A program made the translations under genes and the position numbers. This document shows, one piece after another, positions 10,566 through 20,650 of a DNA stretch of 64,000 nt. Under the pieces are notes generated by a model, which saw only the letters and a list, made by a program, of their open reading frames with translations, did no database searches and was not told the DNA's origin. The DNA is taken from contig NW_004955517.1 of the NCBI RefSeq assembly GCF_000276665.1, positions 1,551,934 to 1,615,933 of the forward strand, written 5' to 3'. This DNA is from Chinchilla lanigera (lineage: Eukaryota > Chordata > Mammalia > Rodentia > Chinchillidae). Positions within the stretch are counted from its first letter, which is position 1. Each line of letters begins with the position of its first letter.

Positions 10566-11555
10566 CTCAAGGTCAACGTGCAGCCTGGACTGCAAACACA
10601 CAGCTTCCCAGGGCGGGATGGGATCTGAGGCTCTAGGGTAAGCGTCAGCCCAGAGAGGCTGCCTGCGTCCTGGGAAGCCTGTGAGCCGAATCGTCAGTGC
10701 CATTTCTCCCTACGCTCCCCTTGATCCAACACGCACCACTGGGAGGAAGGCAGAGCAGTAACAGTGACTTTGTGGGAAGTGTTTGGGACTGGCTGAGAGG
10801 CACCAGAGGACCTGCTTTCCATGCCAAACTATGGGAAATGCGTTTCACCTTTGACAGATGCAGACACATGGGGGGATTGTGTTGTCACCTTTCAGCCAGT
10901 TAATAGAGGTGCACGGGACCCCGCAGGCTGGTTCTGCTGCCAACTTACGGTGCCTCAGACGACAGTCATGGGGGAAGATGTCCTTATGGGGCATGCTGCA
11001 CCTCAGAAGCTGGCTGTTCTCTTTCTGCTCACCTCAAATCATGGAGACGGAGATAGACTAGTATTTATGCACATCGAGAGTTGTTTATTAAAACAAGTAT
11101 CACGGAGGGAAATAAGACTGTAGTTTCTGTAAAAGCAAATCATGGAGGAAGCCTACTTTAGATTAGATGATCAAAATAAATAAACGCGTCCCTTAGACAG
11201 TGAGTGTGTCTCCTACATTTTGTCATAGGAGTAGATGTTCTGAAATACTTTCACCGGACTGCTCCCATTCTTGAAGCGCCCCGGTTAACTTGTTCTTGCC
11301 GACTGCTAGAGATGCTTGAGTCTCTCTCACTCTGGGAAGCGCCCTTGCTCTGCCACCCTCCCGGCTGGTAGGAGTGCGTTGTGTGTGCTGAAGCCACAGC
11401 ACAGCCTGGCACCCGTCCACAAGAATGAGGGCATCTTGAGGGAGTCAGCCGGGACAGCTGTGGATGACTGTGGTAGGCACACTCAGCTGTGTACTTCGGC
11501 GTAGCTAATAAGGGGGATTTTGAATGTTCCCAAAACAAAGAAATAATAAATATTT
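10566..11555. other. Unique sequence, no gene seen
   Basis: Short, mutually overlapping open frames only. No splice-site-bounded frame or known domain. No repeat recognised. Confidence 0.5.
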
Positions 11556-11559
11556 AAGG

Positions 11560-11690
11560 TGAGGTGATGAATACGCTACCTACCCTGATGTGATCATACA
11601 CATTTTATACATATATTGAAGTGTCACACTGTACCCCATAAATGTGTACGATTGTTGCATCTTAATTAAAGACAAAAATAATTTAGAAAG
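11560..11690 (+). mobile_element. L1 3' end fragment
   Basis: 'gaggtgatgaatacgctacc', 'gtgatcatacacattttatac' and 'actgtaccccataaatgtgt' followed by 'atcttaattaaagacaaaaa' match the forward L1 3' UTR and a decayed A-rich tail. Confidence 0.75.
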
Positions 11691-11905
11691 ATTTCCATAC
11701 ATAAGCAATCTTTTTGACATGATAAGAACTAAAACTCCATGGTGATGATGGTTGGACAATATAGTAAATATCAATTTGCATATTGAAAGGATGGAAGTTT
11801 TATGATATGCAAATAAAAATTTTTAACAGGTGATCCTCAGAGTCCACAGAGAATGAAAAGCTGCTGGATTTTATGTGTTAGATTAAGGTACGGTAATTTA
11901 ATGCA

Positions 11906-12219
11906 GCTGTCTGTCCAGCTGTGGTGCCCGGCCGGCAGGTTATCAGAGGCCAGCCTGGACGTGGCTGAGGGTGCTCTGTGGGCGTGGCCAGGTTTTCACC
12001 GTGGCTTACTTAGGAGAGAGCCGGGAAGGGGCTGCTGTGGACTGCCCCCGCGTCCGGACGCTGGCTCCCTGCGGCGCTCAGGCCTGCGCTGTGACGTCGC
12101 TCTCTGCATACGTTCTCAGCTTGCCAGACCTGCCAGCCCCGACAATTGCGTGAGCCAGTTCCTTAAATAAATCTTTCTCTGCTCTCGGTTCTGTTTCTCC
12201 GGAGAACCCTGACTGCTGT
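11906..12219 (+). mobile_element. MLT2-type ERVL solo LTR
   Basis: The 3' half is clear: 'cttgccagacctgccagcccc', 'acaattgcgtgagccagttcc', 'ttaaataaatctttctct', then 'ggttctgtttctccggagaaccctgactgctg', the MLT2 3' terminus. The 5' portion is diverged. Unusually many CpG sites persist for such an old LTR (around 12045-12110). Confidence 0.75.
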
Positions 12220-13191
12220 GCCGGGTAAAATGCAGTATTTCAGTTGCCTTGACGTGGCAAACCCTTGAAGTTATAGATAGCGCCCCTGACCTATTCACAG
12301 GCGGCAGGTGGCTTGTGCCTGCCAAGGAGCCCGTGTTCGGCCTGGTCGTTTGGGGGAATATTGGGGACCGTGCCGGGGGCGGGGTCCTGGCTCTGTGTCC
12401 ATCTTTCAGCTTTGCACTACAGAAAGCAAGGGTCCCTTCCTTTCAGCGTTTGCCATGGCGTTCAGGATGCCGGGAAGGAACTCCAGGCTGGCATCTCCAG
12501 GAAGAACTCACGTCAGAGCGGATGCCTCTTCCACAGAATAGACTTCGGTCCCCCTCGGGCCTGAATGAGTCAGTCTTTTCTGGATACCTCCTGTGTGCCG
12601 GTACCCGTGTTGTGCCCCACGTGCCTCTGTTGGGCTTCGGGGACCTGCTGGACCAGACTCCTAGAGTGCTTACCGTTTGCCAACAGGAGGAACAGAGGCA
12701 GACAGCGTGTCTCCCTTGTGAAATGGGCGCAGGTCTTACAGTGGAATTGTAAACAAAGGAAGGAAACAGCCCGCAGCCACCCACCTGGTCAGCCTCCGAA
12801 GGATTGCACGGCTGCAGGCCTGGGACGTCCCGGTGGAGACCCGCCATGGTCGTGTTGGTGTGTCGTGCTTGCTGGCTTCTAGGGATACCTGCAGAGGGTT
12901 CCAGAAGGCTTGCAGGGAAGATAATTTAGGGTTCCCAGCCTTCTGCAAGTTCTTTTTCTCCTTGACTTCCCGTTCCTTCATCTGTAGCACCCATTTCCTC
13001 ACATACTGCGGTGAGGCCTTACCAGACGAAATGCTGGTGGTAAAAGGATTGTGTGCGGAATGCAAAGAGCCCCATTTCCCTCGTCAGAGACAAGCACCCT
13101 GGTCTTCCTGAAGTAGTGCTGTGAGCGAAGTGGACTGAAGCCAGGTGTGTGCACCTGTGCGTGCCTGTGCCTGCGCACCTGGAGTCGGGGT
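12220..13191. other. Unique GC-rich sequence, no gene seen
   Basis: Several overlapping frames of 80-170 codons cover 12249-12850 on both strands, which is typical of GC-rich non-coding DNA. None carries a recognisable domain. Confidence 0.5.
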
Positions 13192-13273
13192 GGTTAGGGT
13201 AGGTAGGTGGTTAGGGTAGGTAGGTGGTTAGGGTAGGTAGGTGGTTAGGGTAGGTAGGTGGTTAGGGTAGGTG
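13192..13273 (+). repeat. 17-bp minisatellite, telomere-like
   Basis: Four exact copies of GGTTAGGGTAGGTAGGT (13192-13259) plus a partial fifth. Each unit holds one TTAGGG and two more GG pairs, so the G-rich strand could fold into G-quadruplexes. It is not a pure (TTAGGG)n interstitial telomere. Confidence 0.95.
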
Positions 13274-13387
13274 GTGTCATCAAGAAGCGCACTTGACAGC
13301 TGGGCTTCACTTCAAAGCAGCGTACGTCCTTTCCTCCTTCCTCTGGAATATTACAAGGGGCTACTTGGAAGTACTTCCTTAAATCCC

Positions 13388-13470
13388 TCTTTTTTGGAGA
13401 CAGGGTCTCGCTATGTATTTCAGGCCAGCCTTGAACCCATGACAATTTGCCTACCTCTGCCTCCTGAGTG
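13388..13470 (-). mobile_element. B1 SINE fragment, minus strand
   Basis: 'ttttttggagacagggtctcgctatgt', 'caggccagccttgaacccatgac' and 'ctacctctgcctcctgagtgc' are reverse B1. The 5' part of the element is missing. Confidence 0.85.
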
Positions 13471-14310
13471 CTTTTAAATATCTGTTTCCCCACCTGCTCA
13501 TTTCCGTCATATCTTGTTCATTTCCACCGCTTTCTCTCAAACCGCCCTCAGAACTCCTCAGCAACACTGCCCAGGCCGTGCCCCCGGAGCTCGTTTCTCC
13601 TTCTCTGGCTCCGCTTTCCCTCACTTCAGCTTCTCCCAGGTCTAGGCTGATTCTCTGGAGAGTGCAGCCCCTGGAGCCTGGACCCCAGCGGCAGTGCAGC
13701 GTGTGAGGTGGCGCTGGGGAGAGCCATGGGCAGAGGCGGGGCTTGGCCCTGTGAGGTGAGGAGGACAGAGTGCTGGTTCAGTGCAGGCTTTGTCTCGTCA
13801 CGGGGTTGGCCACCTATTGCTGCTGTGGGCAAGGAGAGATTTGCCTCTCTCCCCTTCTGAATCTTTGACTCTTTAGCTCAGCTGAAATAAACAGACAAGA
13901 GACAAGTGAGCAGGAGAAGAGCTTAGCTTTATTCACAGGCGTAAGTGCATGGGAGTCTGTGAAAGCTGAAACTCAGAGAAGGCCCGCATTATGGAAGCTT
14001 ATATACCCTCCTTAGATGCAGGGGAAGGGAAGCTTAGATACTCTCCTCACGGGGAAGGGAAATGCAGAAACAGGGGCTGCAGGCAGTTCACGGGGTGGCA
14101 AATGACTTTTTTAAAGCATTTGCATGGGCCTGGACACCAGACAGTGGCCTGGGACAGAGTTCCTTGGGCTGTAGATGTGGTGTTTGATTTTCAGGCTTTC
14201 CCTCTGTGAGAGGAGTTTAACATTCTTGGGTTAGGGACCTGCTAGTGAGAGGGTTAGGCAGCAGGTGGGTCCCTGGCTGGCAGATCTGGTCTTTAGGGAA
14301 ATGCTATGAC
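13471..14310. other. Unique sequence, no gene seen
   Basis: Pyrimidine-rich to 13650, then 13860-14230 with 'gctttattcacaggc' and purine-rich DNA. The latter could be an old LTR, but I cannot name it. Confidence 0.45.
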
Positions 14311-14715
14311 TGTGTCTAGATGTCCCCCAAAGCCTCTTGTGGTCATAGGCAGGGCTTTGTCAGAGGTAGCGGGGTGTAGGGTTTGTGCCTGACTGAAGAC
14401 GCAGTGCTGGGACTAAGGGCGTGTGATCCCTAAATCAGTCCACTGATTGGTTTGGCACTTTCCTAATCCCAGTAACCTGGATACGATGTAAAAAGAGCAG
14501 AAAGATGCTATCAAGGTTCCTCCCTTGCTGCTTTTGCTGTGTTTGCCCACCATGAACTGCTTCTCCTCTGTGATCCCCTCTGCCACACCACCCTGCCTGG
14601 GAGTCGGCTGACTATGGGCTGAAACTTCTACAAACTGTGAGCTAAATAAACCTCTCCTCCTTTAACTTTGGGTGTCGGGTAATGTGTCTCAGCAAAGAGA
14701 AAAGTAACTAAGACA
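14311..14715 (+). mobile_element. MaLR-type solo LTR
   Basis: TGTGTCTAGATGTCCCCCAAAG at the start and 'gagaaaagtaactaagaca' at the end. 'gtgagctaaataaacctctcctcc' (14638-14661) is the same as in the copy at 1800-2202, so both belong to one subfamily. No internal region lies between them that would make them one provirus. Confidence 0.82.
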
Positions 14716-15214
14716 GGGGACGAGGAAGCCCTCGCTGCACTTGGAAGGGAGTAGAAGAGCATCCTCTCTCCCCAGCCCTGTGCAGGTCAAAGTGCAGCAT
14801 CTCGGGTGTCGTTTCTGAGCTCAGCACAGCCTACCCAGGATATGGTGACCCACATTAGGGGCTTCCAGCCCCACTGGAAGTCCTGGGAAGTCTCCAGTGA
14901 GGCCTTGGGGTTGGGGCTGGGAGGCTGGCAGCACTGGGAGGTAGGGAGGGAGGAGGGGTCCTGGGTGCCTGGGACAGCAGAGACTTGGGGAGAAGAGGCA
15001 GTGACCTGGAGTGCTATGTGGCATAGGCTGGCTTGGCCCAGAAACTCTCCTCTCCTTTGCTGCAGCAGCCTCCTCTGGGAGGAGTGCCTCTAGGCACTTT
15101 GCAGGTGATACCTCCCGTAGCTACAAGGGCAGGTGGGGGCCCCCTGGGAAAGCTTCAGATTGATGCTGGCAGGGCCTTCTGTGCCCAGAAAGGTTGGTTT
15201 CCTCGGTTTCTCAT
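14716..15214. other. Unique sequence, no gene seen
   Basis: Purine-rich, G-rich DNA (runs of GGGAGG near 14930-15000). No recognisable gene or repeat. Confidence 0.5.
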
Positions 15215-15580
15215 TCTGATCACTTTGGGTCGCAAGTGACCACAATCTGGATTAAGCACCGCGCGGAAGGGAACTGGCGGCACAGCCCAGCGTGGTGGGG
15301 GGACCGAGGCAGGCAGGACGCCCCATTCAGGCTGGCCTCAGCAGGACGCCCGCACTCCTACCCGCATGGCTGTCTGTCGGTCTGCGTCTCTCTCCTCCTC
15401 TCCCCGCTCTGACCGCTCCTCGAGGTGCCATGTTCGGGTTCAGACAGACGGGTTCGTGTGCCGCGGGGAGGACCCTCCACAGTCGCAGGCTTAGCCCGTG
15501 TTTACACGGCACCCAGGGAGAGCGCGATTTCCTCCTCTGTATTCCTGCGAGGTCTCTGACCCCCGCTGAAGCGGGTCAAG
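15215..15580. promoter_or_regulatory. CpG-dense patch (candidate CpG island)
   Basis: By hand count about 28-30 CpG lie in about 365 bp at roughly 60% G+C, an observed/expected ratio near 0.9 and well above the island threshold of 0.6. It has no repeat I recognise and no evident exon. It could be an orphan CpG-island promoter or enhancer, or an unrecognised young GC-rich repeat. Confidence 0.45.
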
Positions 15581-15755
15581 GGCCATCCCTGAGTTCTCTG
15601 GCCAGAAGGGTGGACGTGCTTACTGACCGTTCCTGACTGCTCTGTACTGGGATAGGAGGTGCCCAGGGGCCCCAAACCTCTCTGGTTGAGAGCCAGGGAA
15701 AGTAGGTCCCCAGAGGAGAGCCTTGGGGTTGCTCCCACCAGTGCAAATGGATCTT

Positions 15756-15851
15756 TTTTAAAACTTTTTTTTTTTTGGTACTGGGAATCGAACTCAGGAC
15801 CTTGCAGTTGCTAGGTAGGCACTTGTGCCTCTGAGCTACATTCCAAGCCCA
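15756..15851 (-). mobile_element. ID-type SINE, minus strand
   Basis: Poly(T), then 'ggtactgggaatcgaactcagg' (B box side) and 'cctctgagctacattccaagccc' (A box side). Flanked by gcaaatggatctt (15743-15755) and gcaaatgaatctt (15852-15864), a 13-bp duplication with one mismatch. Confidence 0.88.
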
Positions 15852-16440
15852 GCAAATGAATCTTGAAGCTGCTAAAGGAGTAGATACCCAGGATATACAG
15901 CTTCCTTCCCATGTCCGACAACCTCCCTGGTAGGCAGTGAGCAAGTGACCTGCACTAGAGATAGCGAACACCACAATCGCTAGGGCTCTTGTGGAGGCTG
16001 GGAGGCTGATGCAGGGGTATGCGTTCAAGAGGAGACAGATCTGCAGCAGGGTCTATCCTCTTGCTGTTTTTTTCCCAGTGTCTTCTTTGCTAAGGAGTCT
16101 TCAGCAAAAAAGAGAACTAATTGCATCTACCTGCCCGTAAAAATGTTTAAAAGACATTTTATCACACAGTCAGATGGGGAACCACCTAGGGGGCCAGCGT
16201 TCCCTCCAGACTTACAGGCAGAACGGGAAAGCCTGACATGCTGCTTTGATTTAGGCTTTAGCCAGTGAGGCCTGTGTGCCTCACCTATGGAGGAGGAGTT
16301 GTGTTAACTCGGGGCAGACGGCACTTAATGCCGGCCGCACGGGAAGACCGGCCATCCCGGGCTCCAGGGTCGGTAGGAGGCGAGACAGATTCGCTTCCAT
16401 ATGGGATGGATCGGACACCATGAGATGCTGGGATGCTGTG
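15852..16440. other. Unique sequence, no gene seen
   Basis: 15960-16030 has a faint B1-like phrase ('ggaggctgggaggctgatgcagg') but no further B1 landmarks. The remainder is unrecognised. Confidence 0.45.
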
Positions 16441-16479
16441 CCTTAGGAGAGAAGCTACAGAATTATTTGGGGCAGGTAG

Positions 16480-16650
16480 ATATTATTGTTATTCTTGATT
16501 ATCTTAGCAAGCTCTTCATAGCTACCAGTTACCTGGCCCTTTCAGACACATCTGCTCACTTGATCCTCCCAATGACCGAAGGCAATAAGTGTCTGTCTCC
16601 ATTTCTGCAGATACAAGTCAAGATCACAAAGCAGCACTCAATGCTTGAGT
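16480..16650 (-). mobile_element. Possible MIR SINE, minus strand
   Basis: The order 'cacttgatcctcccaatgacc ... tccatttctgcagatacaagtcaagatcacaaagc' resembles reverse MIR ('catttaatcctcacaacaacc ... ccattttacagatgag'). Identity is low. Confidence 0.4.
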
Positions 16651-16944
16651 GTTTGTATTCATTCCTCTGACTCAAAATCGAGGACTGGTCCTACCACTCC
16701 ACAGTCACCTGCCCAGCAGACCCCAGCAGTCATGCAGCTGTCGCGTTTCTTTATGTGCACGTCAGGGCAGGCTCTACAGCTGAACCGCCGCACTCTAGGA
16801 CCAGCTCCCCATCCCCCCACGAGGTCCCAGCCCTTCTGGCCTCCCTCAGCCCAGTCGTCCTCTCCCGGGAACCTCACAGGGTGGCCAGTGAGAGAGGAAG
16901 GAAAATGTGGAAGAGTCTACTTGTATTTATTTTTAGAGAACTAA

Positions 16945-17500
16945 ACTTCACTAATATTTGAAATCTTTTAAAAATAATTGAAGATCTATAGAAAATAGTA
17001 TCAAGGATGCCTATGTACCTTCTCTCAGCTTCCCCTGCAGCTAGGATCTTGCAAAATTGTCACACAGGGATCCAAGCTAGGAGAGTACCATTGATGCGGA
17101 ATCCGAGCTTTTGCACTAAGTCCTTCTTTCTGTCCTACATTCTACCCAGGATCTCACTCCGCATTTGCCTGTGTCTTTAACTTCTTCGTCCCATCCGGGG
17201 CACTTCCGCCGTCTTTGTCTTCCATGACTTTGGCACATCTGAGGCGAGCTGGTCAGTGGCTGTCAGACATCCTTCAGTTTGAATTTTACGCTGGGTTTGC
17301 ACAATGGAATTGCAACCCTCCTTTTTGAGGAGGCCACAGGAGCAGCGCTGCAGCCTGCGCTGGGCAGCATGGGTGGGGGCATGTGGTGTGGACAGACCTC
17401 CTTACTGGTGACACTAGTTTCCATCACTGGTTTCAATTCGCTTTACACAGGGGTCTCCAGTGTAAAAGTGCTCATCCACTTTGTAATTAAAGTGCGTGGC
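16945..17500 (-). mobile_element. Old L1 3' UTR, minus strand
   Basis: Reads as reverse L1M 3' UTR: 'tagaaaatagtatcaaggatgccta', 'tctgtcctacattctacccaggatc', 'gtctttaacttcttcg', 'cttccatgactttggcac' and 'gacatccttcagtttgaatttt'. The same section is found at 56230-57185. Confidence 0.5.
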
Positions 17501-18015
17501 TCCTGGGGAAGCATCGTGCTCTTTGCCTCATGTTATTAATTAATAATAAACTAAATTTTTATATGTTATGTTCTCTAACTCAGCTGTCATATTACATGCC
17601 GTCTTTCTTATGCCAACTATATTTTATTTTCTCTGTTTCTCTTCACATTGTGCTCATATTTTTTTACCTGTTTACCATAATAATTCATGAGCAATTTTAT
17701 AAATGCATTTTTAAACTCATAAAAACCCTTCTGTTGGAAGCGTGTCCTTGATCCGCAGGGTTGCAGGAGGAGATGAGCGGGTCCAGGGTTGCAAGAGCCC
17801 TGTGAAGGGCAGTGCTCTGCGTCACAGTGCCCCCCGAGCCAGCTGAGCTTCGCCCGTCTCACTCAGCACGGTGCCATAAGCACTTCTCTGTGTTTTCAGG
17901 GCTCTTCTCACCACTTTGAATGCCTGGGTAATCTCCTGCGTGCTACAGCTGGGTGTGGCGATTGCTCCTTGCATGATAGAAGGCACATCAGTAAATGCCC
18001 TCATTCCCAATGTAT
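17501..18015. other. Unique sequence, no gene seen
   Basis: 17520-17720 is A+T-rich with no identified repeat. 17720-18015 is mixed unique DNA. No supported exon. Confidence 0.5.
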
Positions 18016-18158
18016 CTCTAACTTGTCAGCACGCCAAAATCACCTGGGCAGTTTAAAAGTTCCTGGTGCCTGGGGAGCCTGCCCCAAAGCCCGTGGAGAC
18101 TTTTTAAAGTTTCCAAAGAGTCTGTTGTGTAGCCAAAGTTGAAGACCTCAGGGCCGGA
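18016..18158 (+). mobile_element. hAT-Charlie MER-type element
   Basis: 'cttgtcagcacgccaaaatcacctgggcagtttaaaa' and a decayed mirror end '...agccaaagttgaagacct' match the MER1/MER5-like class of Charlie non-autonomous elements ('cacattagaatcacctggggagctttaaaa ... gccaaggttgagaacc'). The exact subfamily is not settled. Confidence 0.6.
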
Positions 18159-18337
18159 AGACCAACCTGAGTTGCATATGTTGATTTATTTTGTACATTA
18201 AAAAAAAAAAATCTATGTAATTTTTTACATACTGTTAACCAGAGAACTTTTGTTGTTTGGTATCTTCTAGACTTAAACAAATATTCACACTCAGAGATGA
18301 CCTTGTATGTAGGCAGCGTAAGATGGCTTTACAGATG

Positions 18338-18653
18338 CAGGGTTAACAGCCCTACCCTGAAAGTCCAAAACCCCAAATGCTCCCAAATCCAAAATTTTTA
18401 AAGCACTGACATGACAACACCAGGGGACAATTCTATACCATAGCTTTGTTTCAGCCCACAAATACTAAAAATGTATAAAATTACCTCCAGGCTGTATTCC
18501 TCAAGTGTGGATGAAACCTAAATGAATTTCCTCCGTGGGTCCCATCCCTAGGATATCTTGTTACATATGCAAATATTCCAGTATCTCCCAAACAGCCTGA
18601 AATCCAAAACACTTCTGGTCCCCAGCATTTTGAATAAGAGATACTAAGCCTGT
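18338..18653. mobile_element. TcMar-Tigger-type DNA transposon
   Basis: 'ggttaacagccctaccctgaaagtccaaaac' at one end and 'atccaaaacacttctggtcc ... ttgaataagagatactaagcctg' at the other, with 'aaaattacctccaggctg' and 'acctaaatgaatttc' inside, match a known Tigger-class non-autonomous element. Terminal repeats are degenerate. Confidence 0.65.
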
Positions 18654-19213
18654 GTCACCCCTTTCTGCTTATAATGATGGGGCAACACTTTTTTTTTTAA
18701 CTTCCTAGTGCCTTTTCTTTTTCATCTATGAAATAGATACGTTAGAATTAGCTTCCTATCATCATGCATTAAAAATTAGAATTTGTACTCTTTATGCAAA
18801 GCTGTTCCATGAAATTATTTTGGAGAATGATTGGGCAATATCAAAGAAGCAAGGTTTGAATCTCTTGCGGCCCCCGGGCAAGGAGCTTCAGGCACCTGAC
18901 AGTAGCTCTCTTTCAGGCTAATGAGCCACCAAGGGCTGGCTATGAGAAGTGCTGGAGTCACCTTGGTGATGGCTCTCCACGCCTGGTCTTGATGGAAAGC
19001 CTGAAAGGACAGAGCTCTTCCTCCCTCTGGGAGCTGATGGTTTTTGCTGTAGCTGAGGTAGCATGTTGTTGGTTTTCTTACTAGTGCTTGTGTTTGGTTA
19101 TCCTTCATATTTTATTTAACCTCTGGTTTGGACTTTGCTTCACACCCCTGTACCATGGTTGAATTACTTGTGTGACAGCCCAGGGTTTGCTCACCAATGC
19201 CATATTCCCAAAT
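18654..19213. other. Unique sequence, no gene seen
   Basis: Contains a short T tract near 18690. No recognisable coding or repeat sequence. Confidence 0.5.
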
Positions 19214-19228
19214 GAAAACTGGAATGAG

Positions 19229-19305
19229 GGCTGGGGATTTAGCTCAGTGGCAAAAGCGCCTGCCTGGCAAGCGCAAGGTCGTGAGTTCGGTTCCCGGTAC
19301 CGGAG

Positions 19306-19335
<30 letters not shown>
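19229..19335 (+). mobile_element. ID-type SINE, young copy
   Basis: tRNA-like body with a pol III A box (TTAGCTCAGTGG) and B box (GAGTTCGGTTCCC), ending GGTACCGGAG and a pure A tail of about 30. Flanked by a perfect 15-bp target-site duplication, gaaaactggaatgag (19214-19228 and 19336-19350). The intact duplication and long pure tail indicate recent insertion. Confidence 0.97.
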
Positions 19336-19337
<2 letters not shown>

Positions 19338-19429
19338 AAACTGGAATGAGGTTAAGTTTTAGAGTAAGTGAGAGATAAAGCCAAAACTAGAAATGAATTG
19401 TTCTGACATTCTCCACAGCTCTTTTTATG

Positions 19430-19600
19430 TTCTGAAATTCTTCATTTATTCAAATAATAGCTGCTATTATCAAACATTTACTGTATGCCAGATATTATGC
19501 TGTATATTTTACAGGTTCTATTTAATTCTCACAATTTAATCTCCAGAGGTAGCTTGAGTTTGAAATAAGTGTTCATTTTAAAGATTAGTGTGTTGGTTTG
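19430..19600 (-). mobile_element. MIR SINE, minus strand
   Basis: 'aatagctgctattatcaaacatttactgtatgccagatattatgctg' followed by 'ttctatttaattctcacaattt' is the reverse MIR 3' half (tatgtgccaggcactgtgcta ... catttaatcctcacaa). Confidence 0.65.
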
Positions 19601-19614
19601 GCGGATATTGCAAG

Positions 19615-20490
19615 GGGAAACTATATAATACAGGACACATATTTTATAAGATTATTTATAATAGTCACCCAAAGAATCATACACAAGAGAGTGCAGGAAA
19701 TCTGTCCGCACACTAAAGACCAGAGAATCGAGCCAAGGGCCTGGATCCCACGGAAATGTCCTGCATGAGTCCAGCTGAAGACCTAGAGCCCATAACAATG
19801 CCTCCCACAGATCCAGCTGGAGGTCCAGAGCCCACAACAACGTCTCATGCAGGCCTGTTCCATGGATCTGCACTGGGAAAGCCCAAAGGTCAGTGGTGGA
19901 ATCTAGAAAATCTGTGCCAGTGGGATGAAGGATCTGTGCCAGCAGGCTGAGGGGTCTACACTGGAGCTGAAAAGTGATGCTCAAAGTAAGAACCAGAGCT
20001 CCCCTGAAAGGTACCACAGCCATCCTCAGCAACAGTGAGGTCCAGAGCTCCTCCAAGGATCAGGAAAGCCAAGTTCCCATCAGGGAAGCCAACAGGACAA
20101 GCTTCTCCAGGAGAGTGAGCTGTGCACCGTTTTCCCCTCCAGAGCCAGGAAGCAATGCTCAAAGTGAGGACCAGAGCTCCCCCAGAGTGAACCAAAGCCA
20201 TTCTCAGTGACAAGGTCTCAAGCTCCTTGGACAATGGGAACAGCCAACCTCATCAGGAATGACAAGCTCCTTCAGGAAAATAAACAGCTTCTCATAGCTT
20301 CTCTCAGCTTCCAGCAGGCTCCCAATAGCTCTATCAGCTCCCAACAACCTCTCCTCTTCTCCAGTTCTGCCTCCAGTGCTGCTGGCAACAGTCCCCAGGT
20401 GGGCCTCCCACACCCAGCACCATGCTTACTCAGTTCAGCTGGGGATTACAAGTTGACCACCAGTTGTCAAGCCACCACAATGAGGAAATC
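19615..20490 (-). mobile_element. Unidentified LTR-like repeat with internal tandem unit
   Basis: A repeat-like block I cannot name. It contains two degenerate copies, offset by about 178 bp, of 'tgctcaaagt(a/g)ag(a/g)accagagctccc' (about 19977 and 20156), each followed by a related 'accacagccat/accaaagccat' phrase, and an upstream pair built on 'gagcccaYaacaaYg'. On the minus strand it stays open for long stretches (for example 19652-20056), with no domain I recognise. It could be a solo LTR of a lineage-specific ERV on the minus strand, or an expanded minisatellite. Confidence 0.35.
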
Positions 20491-20559
20491 ATAATAGCAG
20501 TTTAATGAAGACCATGTCCAAATAGTCTTGTTTGAGCTCGTTTGCCATTGCTTATTTGC

Positions 20560-20650
20560 TTAGGAGGAGGATATGTAACCTGCCTGTTGTCATATAACCT
20601 GTAAACTGAGAGCTGAGCACTAAACCCAAGCTAATCTGATGTCAAGGCCG
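20560..20650 (-). mobile_element. Possible MIR fragment, minus strand
   Basis: 'acctgcctgttgtcatataacctgtaaactgagagctgag' with 'aacccaagctaatctgatgtc' suggests the reverse MIR head region. Low confidence. Confidence 0.35.

Noticed and set aside
13192..13273. True interstitial telomere
   Set aside because: The unit is 17 bp with only one TTAGGG each, not a run of TTAGGG.
1800..14715. Two same-orientation LTRs of one subfamily as the ends of a provirus
   Set aside because: The 12 kb between them holds unrelated L1, L2, MLT2 and unique DNA and no retroviral genes. They are independent solo LTRs.
15960..16035. Degenerate B1
   Set aside because: Only one short phrase resembles B1. No tail or other landmarks.
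19229..19335. Functional tRNA gene
   Set aside because: Pol III boxes are present, but the A tail and target-site duplication show it is an ID SINE. The same holds for the other ID copies.
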